DNA of 5,191 nt from Lachnospiraceae bacterium (GCA_016291475.1 JAEEXJ010000145.1:1-5191), one strand, 5' to 3'. Counted from the stretch's first letter, positions 1-5,191 are shown. The notes: a model not told the origin generated them from the sequence alone. Numbers and translations are program-made.

Positions 1-106
1 TGTAGAAGATTACCTGACACTCGGTGATGTTGTCACCGTTAAGTGCCTTGGTAAGGATAAGATGGGACGTATCAGCTTCTCCATGAAGGACGTAGCCCAG
101 AACTAA
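1..106 (+). CDS. pnp: Polynucleotide phosphorylase, C-terminal end (partial)
   Basis: Only the last 34 codons are in the window, read from position 2 to the TAA at 104-106; the 5' end lies outside. The peptide (VEDYLTLGDVVTVKCLGKDK, then GRISFSMKDVAQN) is the end of an S1 RNA-binding OB-fold: a 'GD.V.VK' strand, then 'GRISFSMKD', the typical last strand. In Clostridia, PNPase ends in such an S1 domain directly after a KH domain. PNPase is a phosphorolytic 3'-5' exoribonuclease that acts in mRNA decay. The seen residues only prove an S1 domain at a C-terminus; another S1 protein (for example an RpsA-like or general S1 protein) is possible. The call of pnp rests on resemblance to Lachnospiraceae PNPase tails as remembered, not on a search. 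A strong terminator follows 15 bases after the stop. Confidence 0.7.
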   Translation, partial: VEDYLTLGDVVTVKCLGKDKMGRISFSMKDVAQN

Positions 107-121
107 TCTATCGGCGCATGG

Positions 122-152
122 AAGGGCCCTGTATTTATCAGGGCCCTTTTTC
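122..152 (+). terminator. Intrinsic terminator of the pnp-like gene
   Basis: A perfect 10-bp stem (AAGGGCCCTG at 122-131 with CAGGGCCCTT at 139-148) closes a 7-base loop and runs into five T residues (147-151). The stem is G+C rich and sits 15 bases after the stop codon of the upstream gene. This is a textbook rho-independent terminator and separates the upstream transcript from the repeat array. Confidence 0.93.
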
Positions 153-194
153 TATAATCCGGAATGGGGGGTTAGGTAGATATCAGGAAGGGAT

Positions 195-779
195 GGGCTG
201 TAAAAAAGTCGGAAATGCCTTGATTTACAGTCCTGTTGGCTGAAAAAGGGCGCCAAAGTTTAGGACAAGGCTGTAAAAAAGCAGGATATGCCTAGATTTA
301 CAGTCCTGATAGCTTAAATAGGTCCCCCAAGTGCAGGTAACGGCTGTAAATATGGTGGAAATGGCTGAAATTACAGCCCCGGTGGCTGAAAAAGCCCTCC
401 AAAGATCTGAAAAGGACTGTAAAAATGCAGGAAAAGCCTGGAATTACAGCCCCGGAAGCTTGGAAATAAGCAACTGAGGATTGGCAGGGCTATAATATTC
501 TTGAAAAGGCCGGAGATTATAGCCCCGGAAGCCTAGAAATGAGCAACTGAGGATTATCAGGGCTATAATATATCTGAAAAGGCCGGAGATTACAGCCCCG
601 GAAGCCCAGAAATGAGCAACTGAGGATTGGCAGGGCTATAATATTCCTGAAAAGGCTGTGGATTATAGCCCCGAGAGCTTAAAAATAAGCAACTGAGGAA
701 TAGTAAGGCAATAAAACTGCCGAAAAAGCGCGAAATTATAGCCTGTGCGGTGGGAAATGGTCATCAAAGTGGAAATGGT
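195..779. repeat. Tandem array of eight 73-bp units, each with an inverted repeat
   Basis: Eight units begin at 196, 269, 342, 415, 488, 561, 634 and 707, every step exactly 73 bp. Each unit opens with a left arm (GGCTGTAA in units 1-3, GACTGTAA in 4, GGCTATAA in 5-7, GGCAATAA in 8) and carries the matching right arm about 20 bases later (TTTACAGTCC, TTACAGCCCC or TTATAGCCC). Units 5 and 7 have a perfect 10-bp inverted repeat (487-496 with 516-525; 633-642 with 662-671) around a 19-base centre. Unit 1 pairs 195-204 with 224-233 through one G-T pair, unit 2 pairs 269-277 with 297-305, unit 3 pairs 342-349 with 371-378, and units 4, 6 and 8 have one mismatch each. A worn ninth left arm may sit at 782-788. 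The period is not a multiple of three and stop codons are frequent, so the array is not coding. It fills almost the whole 659-base gene-free gap between the terminator and the next gene. I do not recognise it as a named repeat family; its function is unknown. Confidence 0.93.
415..706. repeat. Homogeneous core of the 73-bp array (units 4-7)
   Basis: Units 4-7 share, beyond the arms, a second conserved block after the right arm: CCCCGGAAGC, then AGCAACTGAGGA (units 4-7), with GGATTGGCAG in units 4 and 6. Units 5 and 6 differ at only about 7 of 73 positions. Units 1-3 and 8 lack this block and instead have a CCAAAG/TCAAAG-type sequence at about the same place. The core therefore looks like a later internal amplification of one variant unit within an older array (inference). 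In units 4 and 7 a small second hairpin is visible in this block (GCTT 458-461 with AAGC 468-471; GCTTA 677-681 with TAAGC 686-690). Confidence 0.8.
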
Positions 780-811
780 TTGGTTATAGATTAACCTAAA
801 GGTATAAGAAT

Positions 812-1840
812 ATGTTTGGTTATACGACCGTAAATAAACCGGAGATGAAGTTTAAGGAGTACGATCTGTATCATTCGTACTACTGTGGTTTGTGTACCGT
901 TCTGAAGAAAAAATTCGGACTTACCGGAGAATTTACTCTCTCTTATGACGGTGCCTTTTTGCTGTCCCTGCTGTGCGATCTTTATGATGCACAGGACGAG
1001 ATCGGATCCAGAAGATGTGCTGTTCATCCCGGAGTCAAGCATGTTATAAGAACTAATGTGGTAACTGATTATGCTGCCGACATGAATGCACTTATGGCAA
1101 TGTTCAAATGTCAGGATGATTGGCATGACGATAAAAAACTGTCAGGGAAGATCATAGCAGGACTCTTAAACGGAAAGACCAAATCTCTTCGCGACAAATA
1201 TGCGGAAAAGATCTCAGTCATCACCAAAGCGATCGATGACATGAACGAGATAGAAAAAAGCGGAAAGCCGGATCCCGAGGGAATGGCATTTCTCTTCGGA
1301 AAATGCATGAGCGAAGTCTATGCTTATAAAAATGATGAGTGGGAAAAATATCTGAGAGTATTCGGTGACAGACTCGGAAGAGTCGTGTATCTCATGGATG
1401 CTTATGAAGATGTATATTCCGATATCAAAAAAGGCAGATATAATCCTTTCTCGGATGTATATGAAAGATCTGATTTTGAAGGACTCGCCCGTGAGATGAT
1501 AACAGTTCATCTTGAGGAAGCATGCATTGCCTTCGAAAAACTCCCTCTTATCGAGAACGTTGATTTCCTGAGAAATATTCTGTATTCGGGAATCTGGATC
1601 AGATTCAATATTGCGACTGGTAAAAGGTCCGGCTTGGTATCCGCATCCCCGGAAAAGAATAACGAAGCGGAGCCTGAAAATTCTCCTGAAACAGATGCAA
1701 AAGAAAATTCCGACAAGCCTGCGGAAAAAGAATTTGAAACAGAGGCAGAGGGATTCGCCGGAAAATCTGTGGAAGAAACACAGGTAACAAAAAATGACTC
1801 GGATAATAAAAATGCCAGGGAAGAAGGAGGACAGGAATGA
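812..1840 (+). CDS. DUF5685 family protein with acidic C-terminal tail
   Basis: 342 residues. The N-terminus ([20 protein letters not shown], then HSYYCGLC) is the characteristic opening of the DUF5685 family of Firmicutes and Actinobacteria; the biochemical function is not established. Visible motifs are C25-x2-C28, C69 in 'RCAVHP', and a helix motif D196-x3-D200-x3-D204 followed by K207-G208-R209. The spacing of the Asp residues and Arg matches the second Asp-rich motif of squalene/phytoene synthases (NxxxDxxxD with Arg five residues after the last Asp), which suggests a distant all-helical relative. There is no signal peptide or clear membrane helix, so a cytoplasmic protein is likely. Residues about 277-342 form a low-complexity Glu/Asp/Lys/Ser tail that is probably disordered. 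The ATG at 812 is chosen because the family begins here and AAAGG (798-802) lies 9 bases upstream. The stop overlaps the next start by ATGA, so the gene is translationally coupled to the J-domain gene. No convincing promoter was found between the array and the start. Confidence 0.9.
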   Translation: MFGYTTVNKPEMKFKEYDLYHSYYCGLCTVLKKKFGLTGEFTLSYDGAFLLSLLCDLYDAQDEIGSRRCAVHPGVKHVIRTNVVTDYAADMNALMAMFKCQDDWHDDKKLSGKIIAGLLNGKTKSLRDKYAEKISVITKAIDDMNEIEKSGKPDPEGMAFLFGKCMSEVYAYKNDEWEKYLRVFGDRLGRVVYLMDAYEDVYSDIKKGRYNPFSDVYERSDFEGLAREMITVHLEEACIAFEKLPLIENVDFLRNILYSGIWIRFNIATGKRSGLVSASPEKNNEAEPENSPETDAKENSDKPAEKEFETEAEGFAGKSVEETQVTKNDSDNKNAREEGGQE

Positions 1841-2550
1841 AGGATCCTTACAGGGTTCTCGGAGTTGCCCCCACTGCTTCCGAGGATGAAATAAAGAAAG
1901 CATACAGAAAACTCAGTCGTATGTATCACCCCGATTCCAACATGAATAAATCGGAAGCCGAGAAAAAGATGGCTGAGGAAAAATTCAAAGAAGTTCAGAC
2001 CGCATATGAAGATATCATTGACGGTAAAGTAGATCCGGGAGATTTCAGCGGGAATTCCTCATCAGCCTACGGTCCGGGTTCTTCGAGAAATTCTTACTCG
2101 AATACTTATCGAAGGCAGTACAATGCGGGAGGAAGCAGCTCCTCGTCTTACAATAGCAATGATGTGCATCTTGAAGCAGCCGCCAACTTTATCGCAAACG
2201 GTTACTTAAGAGAGGCGAGAAATATTCTCGATAATATCGATCCGTCAACAAGAACCGCAAAATGGTATTATTACAGTGCCATCGTTTATGCAAGGATAGG
2301 CCAGAGGAATCAGGCGATATATCATGCCAGAGCAGCCGCTTCCATGGAACCGTCAAATTCGGAGTATTCAGTTTTTTACGATTACCTGACCGGCGGAAAT
2401 TTCACCAGAAGTACACAGGATGGTGCGGCTTCTTACACGGGATGGTACAATGACAGGAGAAATACCTACGGATACGGAGCATCCAATGTATCGGGATGTT
2501 GTAACACGTGCATTAATCTTGTAGTGTGCGCAACCTGCTTCGGCTGTTGA
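1837..2550 (+). CDS. J-domain (DnaJ-like) co-chaperone with TPR-like region and Cys-rich tail
   Basis: 237 residues. Residues 3-64 are a J domain: 'DPYRVLGV', helix II '[14 protein letters not shown]', the diagnostic HPD at 31-33, and helix III/IV '[12 protein letters not shown]'. The HPD loop stimulates the ATPase of an Hsp70 (DnaK) partner. A Gly/Ser/Tyr/Asn-rich linker (about 68-108) follows, where full-length DnaJ has a G/F region, but there is no CxxCxGxG zinc domain and no DnaJ C-terminal substrate domain, so this is a class III J protein. Residues about 110-185 read as a TPR-like helical pair ('[12 protein letters not shown]', '[20 protein letters not shown]', 'AAASMEPSN'). The last 17 residues carry six Cys (221, 222, 225, 231, 234, 237), as in other clostridial proteins of this type; a metal site is possible but unproven. 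The start has AGGAGG (1825-1830) 6 bases upstream and overlaps the DUF5685 stop, implying a shared role with that protein. Confidence 0.93.
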   Translation: MKDPYRVLGVAPTASEDEIKKAYRKLSRMYHPDSNMNKSEAEKKMAEEKFKEVQTAYEDIIDGKVDPGDFSGNSSSAYGPGSSRNSYSNTYRRQYNAGGSSSSSYNSNDVHLEAAANFIANGYLREARNILDNIDPSTRTAKWYYYSAIVYARIGQRNQAIYHARAAASMEPSNSEYSVFYDYLTGGNFTRSTQDGAASYTGWYNDRRNTYGYGASNVSGCCNTCINLVVCATCFGC

Positions 2551-2576
2551 TCATTAACTGCGAAAGGAGATCGATC

Positions 2577-3035
2577 ATGGAAAATGAGATCAAAAAACTC
2601 AGGAAACAAGTCATTGCAACACAGACCATTTGTATCCTTATGCTGGTTGTTCTGCTCGGCATGATGGTCGGTATCCTTCAGATCGTAAGAGTGTTCGGAG
2701 AGTATAAGGAAGATCTCGACAGGGCCGCGACTCTTGTGAAGGAACTTAAGAAAGCTGATATACCTCAGCTAGCCGAGGATATTCATAATACCTCGGAAGC
2801 CATAAATGCCGTAGACTGGGCAGATCTTTCCGAGAGACTTAATGAGATGGATCTCCAGGGGATCAAGGAAACCATCGATTCGCTTGATCTTGAGCAGATC
2901 AATGAAACCCTCGGTCAGCTTGACCTTGAGGATATTGCCCAAACGCTTAACGAACTTGATGTAGAGAAAATAAACCAGACTATGGATGATATCCAGGCTG
3001 CTCTCGAGAAGCTGGATAAATTCGGATTCTTCTGA
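2577..3035 (+). CDS. Single-pass membrane protein with five 12-residue repeats
   Basis: 152 residues from the ATG at 2577, chosen because AAAGGAG (2563-2569) lies 7 bases upstream; a GTG at 2526 would extend the frame but overlaps the J-domain gene and lacks such a site. A short basic N-terminus (KKLRKQ) precedes one hydrophobic helix at about residues 16-37 (ICILMLVVLLGMMVGILQIV), which with no cleavage motif suggests a membrane anchor; basic residues before it place the N-terminus inside and the repeats outside by the positive-inside rule (inference). After a coiled-coil-like stretch (42-79) come five tandem 12-residue units at 80-91, 92-103, 104-115, 116-127 and 128-139, pattern D-[LVW]-x-x-[IL]-x-x-[TR]-[LIM]-x-x-[LMI]. 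The rest is acidic and helical. I do not recognise the family. It lies 26 bases after the J-domain stop and is probably the last gene of that operon. Confidence 0.85.
   Translation: MENEIKKLRKQVIATQTICILMLVVLLGMMVGILQIVRVFGEYKEDLDRAATLVKELKKADIPQLAEDIHNTSEAINAVDWADLSERLNEMDLQGIKETIDSLDLEQINETLGQLDLEDIAQTLNELDVEKINQTMDDIQAALEKLDKFGFF
2814..2993 (+). repeat. Five 36-bp in-frame coding repeats
   Basis: Five consecutive 36-bp units encode the 12-residue repeats of the membrane protein. The copies are diverged at DNA level (for example GATCTTGAGCAGATCAATGA in unit 3 against GACCTTGAGGATATTGCCCA in unit 4), while the Asp, aliphatic and Thr positions persist in the protein, suggesting an old duplication held by selection on the protein. 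Confidence 0.75.
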
Positions 3036-3083
3036 AGATCACTACATCAGAGGACACTTTTTTAAACATATAAGGCACTTTTT

Positions 3084-3097
3084 GTACGCCTCCGTAC
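3084..3097 (+). promoter_or_regulatory. Small alternative hairpin, possible anti-sequestrator
   Basis: GTACG (3084-3088) and CGTAC (3093-3097) form a 5-bp stem around the loop CCTC. This region is also the left arm of the larger hairpin, so the two structures exclude each other. The loop contains most of the CCTCC that would otherwise pair with the rhaB ribosome binding site. It could equally be a DNA-level palindrome for a regulator. Seen directly as sequence symmetry; function is inference. Confidence 0.4.
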
Positions 3098-3101
3098 ATC
3101 A

Positions 3102-3107
3102 TATCAT
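3102..3107 (+). promoter_or_regulatory. Weak candidate -10 box for rhaBA
   Basis: TATCAT matches the -10 consensus at five of six positions, but no good -35 box lies 16-18 bases upstream (the sequence there is T-rich, TTTTTG at 3079-3084). Were it used, transcription would begin near 3114, beyond the left arm, and the rhaB message would escape the hairpin. A second weak candidate, TATAAG at 3069-3074, would put the whole hairpin in the transcript. Confidence 0.2.
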
Positions 3108-3135
3108 CAGGTAAAACCGGTGAAGATGATGTAAC

Positions 3136-3140
3136 GGAGG
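3136..3140 (+). promoter_or_regulatory. rhaB ribosome binding site, inside the hairpin arm
   Basis: GGAGG lies 9 bases before the TTG at 3150 and decides that start: an in-frame stop (TAA 3132-3134) lies just upstream and no ATG or GTG occurs in frame before the conserved ATP-binding motif. All five bases are paired in the hairpin described at 3085-3151. Confidence 0.8.
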
Positions 3141-3149
3141 TGTATTTTT

Positions 3150-4565
3150 TTGTCTGCAAAAAATATTGGAAATTATTATCTTGCGATAGATATAGGTGCC
3201 TCGAGCGGAAGACATATTCTCGGGCATCTTGAAAATGGAAAGTTATGCATCGAAGAGATCTATCGTTTTCCCAACGGTGCGATACAAAAAGACGGACATT
3301 TGGTGTGGGATATAGACGCCCTTTTTGAAAATGTTCTGATCGGCATGGAGAAATGCAGGGAATCAGGTAAGATCCCGTCTGCAGTAAGTATTGATACCTG
3401 GGGAGTTGATTATGTACTTCTGGATAAGGACGGAAACAGGCTGTGCGACGCAGTATCCTACAGAGATCACCGAAATGATCATGCGGATAAAACCGTAGAA
3501 AAAACAATACCCATGAAGGAACTGTATCTGAGGACCGGAATACAAAAACAGCAGTTTAATACTATATGTCAACTGGCTGCGTTTCAGAATGCAGAACCGG
3601 AAATATTAAGAAAGAGCAATACACTTCTGCTGATCCCGGATTATCTGAATTACCTTCTCACGGGAGTTATGAGAACCGAATATACCAACGCAAGTACCAC
3701 GGGACTGTTAGATGCCATCTCCGGAACCTGGGATATGGATCTTATAAAAAAACTGAATTTACCTACACATATTTTTACACCGGTATTCGAACCGGGAACA
3801 CCTATAGGAAGTGTAAAAGAAAACATAGCAAAACGAATAGGTTATTCTCCCTCGGTGTATATGACAACTTCCCATGACACCGCATCAGCCATACTGGCAA
3901 TCCCTGCAGAAAACGAAACCGATTATGCATATATAAGTTCCGGAACGTGGTCACTTATGGGAACCGAACTGACAAGACCGAATCTGTCATATATAAGCCT
4001 TAAATATAATTTTACAAATGAAGGCGGTTATAAAAGAAGGTACAGATATCTGAAAAACATAATGGGATTATGGATAGTTCAGAGATTAAAGGCGGAACAG
4101 GCACCTGATATTTCCTATGAGGAATTTTCAAAACGCGCTTCCGAAAAAGAAACAGCCGGAAAGATAGACGTTAATGACAGCAGATTTCTGTCTCCCGAAA
4201 ATATGCTGCAGGAGATAAATACTTATCTGTATGAAAGCGGACAGAATGCTGCAGAGAATGTGTTTGAAGCGGCGTCCATAGTTTACAGATCTTTGGCTGA
4301 ATGCTATGCGAGAGCAATTTCGGAAATGGAAGATCTTCTCGAGAAAAAATTCGATGTGATAAACATCGTGGGCGGAGGATCGAATTCGGATTTTCTGAAT
4401 GCACTTACCGCAAAAAGTACGGGTAAAAAAGTACTGGCAGGGCCTTCGGAGTGTACGGCTGTCGGTAACATGCTGACTGTCATGATCTCTTCGGGCGAGA
4501 TAAATGATCTGTGGGAAGCAAGAGAAACCGTGAGAAGGTCGTTTGAAGTAAAGGAGTATGTATGA
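3150..4565 (+). CDS. rhaB: Rhamnulokinase (L-rhamnulose kinase)
   Basis: 471 residues, the normal length for the family (about 470-490). It phosphorylates L-rhamnulose to L-rhamnulose 1-phosphate with ATP, the second step of L-rhamnose catabolism in the cytoplasm. It is a FGGY-type sugar kinase: N-terminal phosphate-binding loop 'DIGASSGR' (14-21), substrate-side motif 'DTWGVDY' (82-88), 'GIQKQQFNT', 'PDYLNYLLTG', 'TEYTNASTTGLLD', the 'SHDTAS' motif whose D243 corresponds to the catalytic base of FGGY kinases, 'YISSGTWSLMG', 'NFTNEGG', 'LKNIMGLW', and the C-terminal adenosine motif 'GGGSNS' (408-413). These fit rhamnulokinase rather than xylulo- or glycerol kinase, and the following rhaA supports it. 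The start is TTG, a rare choice that together with the buried ribosome binding site predicts low or controlled translation. The stop overlaps the rhaA start by ATGA, so the two are translationally coupled. Confidence 0.96.
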   Translation: MSAKNIGNYYLAIDIGASSGRHILGHLENGKLCIEEIYRFPNGAIQKDGHLVWDIDALFENVLIGMEKCRESGKIPSAVSIDTWGVDYVLLDKDGNRLCDAVSYRDHRNDHADKTVEKTIPMKELYLRTGIQKQQFNTICQLAAFQNAEPEILRKSNTLLLIPDYLNYLLTGVMRTEYTNASTTGLLDAISGTWDMDLIKKLNLPTHIFTPVFEPGTPIGSVKENIAKRIGYSPSVYMTTSHDTASAILAIPAENETDYAYISSGTWSLMGTELTRPNLSYISLKYNFTNEGGYKRRYRYLKNIMGLWIVQRLKAEQAPDISYEEFSKRASEKETAGKIDVNDSRFLSPENMLQEINTYLYESGQNAAENVFEAASIVYRSLAECYARAISEMEDLLEKKFDVINIVGGGSNSDFLNALTAKSTGKKVLAGPSECTAVGNMLTVMISSGEINDLWEARETVRRSFEVKEYV

Positions 4566-5191
4566 ATAAAAACAAGCAAATATACGAATATGCAAGGGAA
4601 CAATATGCGAGATTGGGAATAGATACGGATAAAGTTATGGACACACTTGCCAAGGTTCCCGTATCTCTTCACTGCTGGCAGGGTGATGATGTTAAAGGGT
4701 TCGATTCCGATTCACCTTTAAGCGGTGGAATACAGACAACCGGTAATTATCCCGGTGCTGCGCGTTCACCTGAAGAGCTTTTTGATGATCTGCGTAAAGT
4801 TATTGAGATCACTCCCGGCAAAAAGAAGATCAATGTTCATGCAAGCTATGCTGTTTTTAAAGACGGAGAATTCAGAAACAGAAACGAACTGATCCCTGAA
4901 GATTTTAAAGCCTGGGTGGACTTTGCCAAAGAGTACAATGTAGGACTTGATTTTAATCCTACCTTCTTCGGACACAGTATGGTAAAGGACGGTCTGACTC
5001 TTACAAGTCCCGATGAATCCGTAAGAGAATTCTGGATCGAACACGGAAAAGCGTGTGTAAGAATAGCGAATTATTTTGCTAAGGAGCTGGGTGAACCTTG
5101 TGTTTTGAATTTCTGGATCGGAGACGGTTTTAAAGATATCCCTGCGGACAGATTGACACCCAGATTAAGATATAAGGACTCCCTTGATAAG
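4562..5191 (+). CDS. rhaA: L-rhamnose isomerase, N-terminal half (partial)
   Basis: 210 codons are visible and the frame is open at the window edge; the family is about 415-420 residues, so roughly half is missing. The enzyme converts L-rhamnose to L-rhamnulose, the substrate of RhaB, using divalent metal (usually Mn2+). Motifs in order: 'VPVSLHCWQGDD' (32-43), 'SGGIQTTGNYPGAAR' (54-68), 'NVHASYAVF', 'LDFNPTFFGH' (129-138) and 'NFWIGDGFKDIPADRLTPR'. These line up closely with the first half of the E. coli RhaA TIM barrel; most of the metal-binding residues (Glu234, Asp267, His294 in E. coli numbering) lie beyond the window. The ATG at 4562 has AAGGAG (4551-4556) 5 bases upstream inside the end of rhaB and overlaps its stop. 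An ATG at 4558 is excluded, as it stops after three codons. Confidence 0.97.
   Translation, partial: MNKNKQIYEYAREQYARLGIDTDKVMDTLAKVPVSLHCWQGDDVKGFDSDSPLSGGIQTTGNYPGAARSPEELFDDLRKVIEITPGKKKINVHASYAVFKDGEFRNRNELIPEDFKAWVDFAKEYNVGLDFNPTFFGHSMVKDGLTLTSPDESVREFWIEHGKACVRIANYFAKELGEPCVLNFWIGDGFKDIPADRLTPRLRYKDSLDK

Larger units (their letters stand above)
3085..3151 (+). terminator. Terminator-like hairpin overlapping the rhaB ribosome binding site and start
   Basis: Bases 3085-3095 pair with 3134-3144 (11 bp, one G-T pair), and 3096-3102 pair with 3126-3132 (7 bp) after one bulged A at 3133, enclosing 23 bases. Seven T residues (3145-3151) follow at once, so the element has full intrinsic terminator form and lies about 50 bases after the stop of the upstream operon. 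Unusually, the right arm contains the GGAGG (3136-3140) of rhaB, paired to CCTCC at 3089-3093, and the T-run enters the TTG start codon at 3150. The element can therefore serve as terminator of the upstream operon, as an attenuator of rhaBA, or as a hairpin that hides the ribosome binding site. Confidence 0.8.

Noticed and set aside
488..642. TATAAT -10 boxes at 491-496, 564-569 and 637-642, suggesting repeated promoters
   Set aside because: They are part of the palindrome arm GGCTATAAT in units 5-7 only; no acceptable -35 box lies at 16-18 bp on either strand (the nearest on the - strand, TTGCTC, is 19 bp away and weak).
195..779. CRISPR array
   Set aside because: The whole 73-bp unit is related from copy to copy in the core, with no unique spacers between identical direct repeats, and no cas genes are seen.
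803..808. TATAAG with TTGGTT (780-785) at 17 bp as promoter of the DUF5685 operon
   Set aside because: Transcription would start at about 815, after the ATG at 812, and would leave out the ribosome binding site.
1214..1903. 229-codon open frame on the - strand, plus shorter antisense frames at 791-1126 and 1507-1929
   Set aside because: They lie opposite the DUF5685 gene and the start of the J-domain gene, their products are Phe/Ser/Ile-rich without any recognisable domain, and they are explained as antisense shadows.
2526..2576. GTG start at 2526 extending the membrane protein by 17 residues
   Set aside because: It overlaps the J-domain gene, has no good ribosome binding site, and the ATG at 2577 has a strong AAAGGAG at normal distance.
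3126..3144. CcpA cre-like site (TGTAACGG)
   Set aside because: Only half of the consensus is present and the symmetric half is missing.
4128..4672. Antisense frames over the rhaB/rhaA junction
   Set aside because: They lie opposite well-supported enzyme genes and show no domain or upstream signals.

Overview
The window looks like a chromosomal stretch from a Gram-positive anaerobe of class Clostridia, most likely a Lachnospiraceae-type gut or rumen commensal (inference). The grounds are moderate G+C, strong AGGAGG/GGAGG ribosome binding sites, a PNPase tail of the kind I associate with that family, a DUF5685 gene next to a J-domain gene, and a rhamnose utilisation operon. All genes read on the + strand.

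Layout. (1) Positions 1-106 are the 3' end of a gene for an S1-domain protein, probably polynucleotide phosphorylase (pnp), closed by a clear intrinsic terminator (122-152). (2) Positions 153-811 hold no gene. They contain a tandem array of eight 73-bp units (about 196-779). Each unit starts with an imperfect inverted repeat (GGCTGTAA...TTACAGCC or GGCTATAA...TTATAGCC), and the spacing is exactly 73 bp in all eight, although the flanking units have diverged strongly. (3) Positions 812-3035 are a compact three-gene operon: a DUF5685-family protein with an acidic tail, a J-domain protein with a TPR-like middle and Cys-rich C-terminus (ATGA overlap), and a single-pass membrane protein with five 12-residue repeats. 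(4) Positions 3036-3149 are a short intergenic region dominated by an 18-bp hairpin followed by seven T residues. This has the form of an intrinsic terminator, but its right arm contains the Shine-Dalgarno sequence of the next gene and its T-run runs into that gene's TTG start codon. (5) Positions 3150-5191 are rhaB (rhamnulokinase) and the first half of rhaA (L-rhamnose isomerase, open at the window edge), overlapping by ATGA.

How it works together. RhaA converts L-rhamnose to L-rhamnulose and RhaB phosphorylates it; the aldolase and transporter are not in view. The DUF5685/J-domain/membrane operon appears to be a chaperone-linked module: the J protein should recruit a DnaK-type Hsp70, and the other two gene products are candidate clients or partners (inference). 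The two places most worth attention are the 73-bp hairpin array and the terminator-like hairpin that buries the rhaB ribosome binding site.
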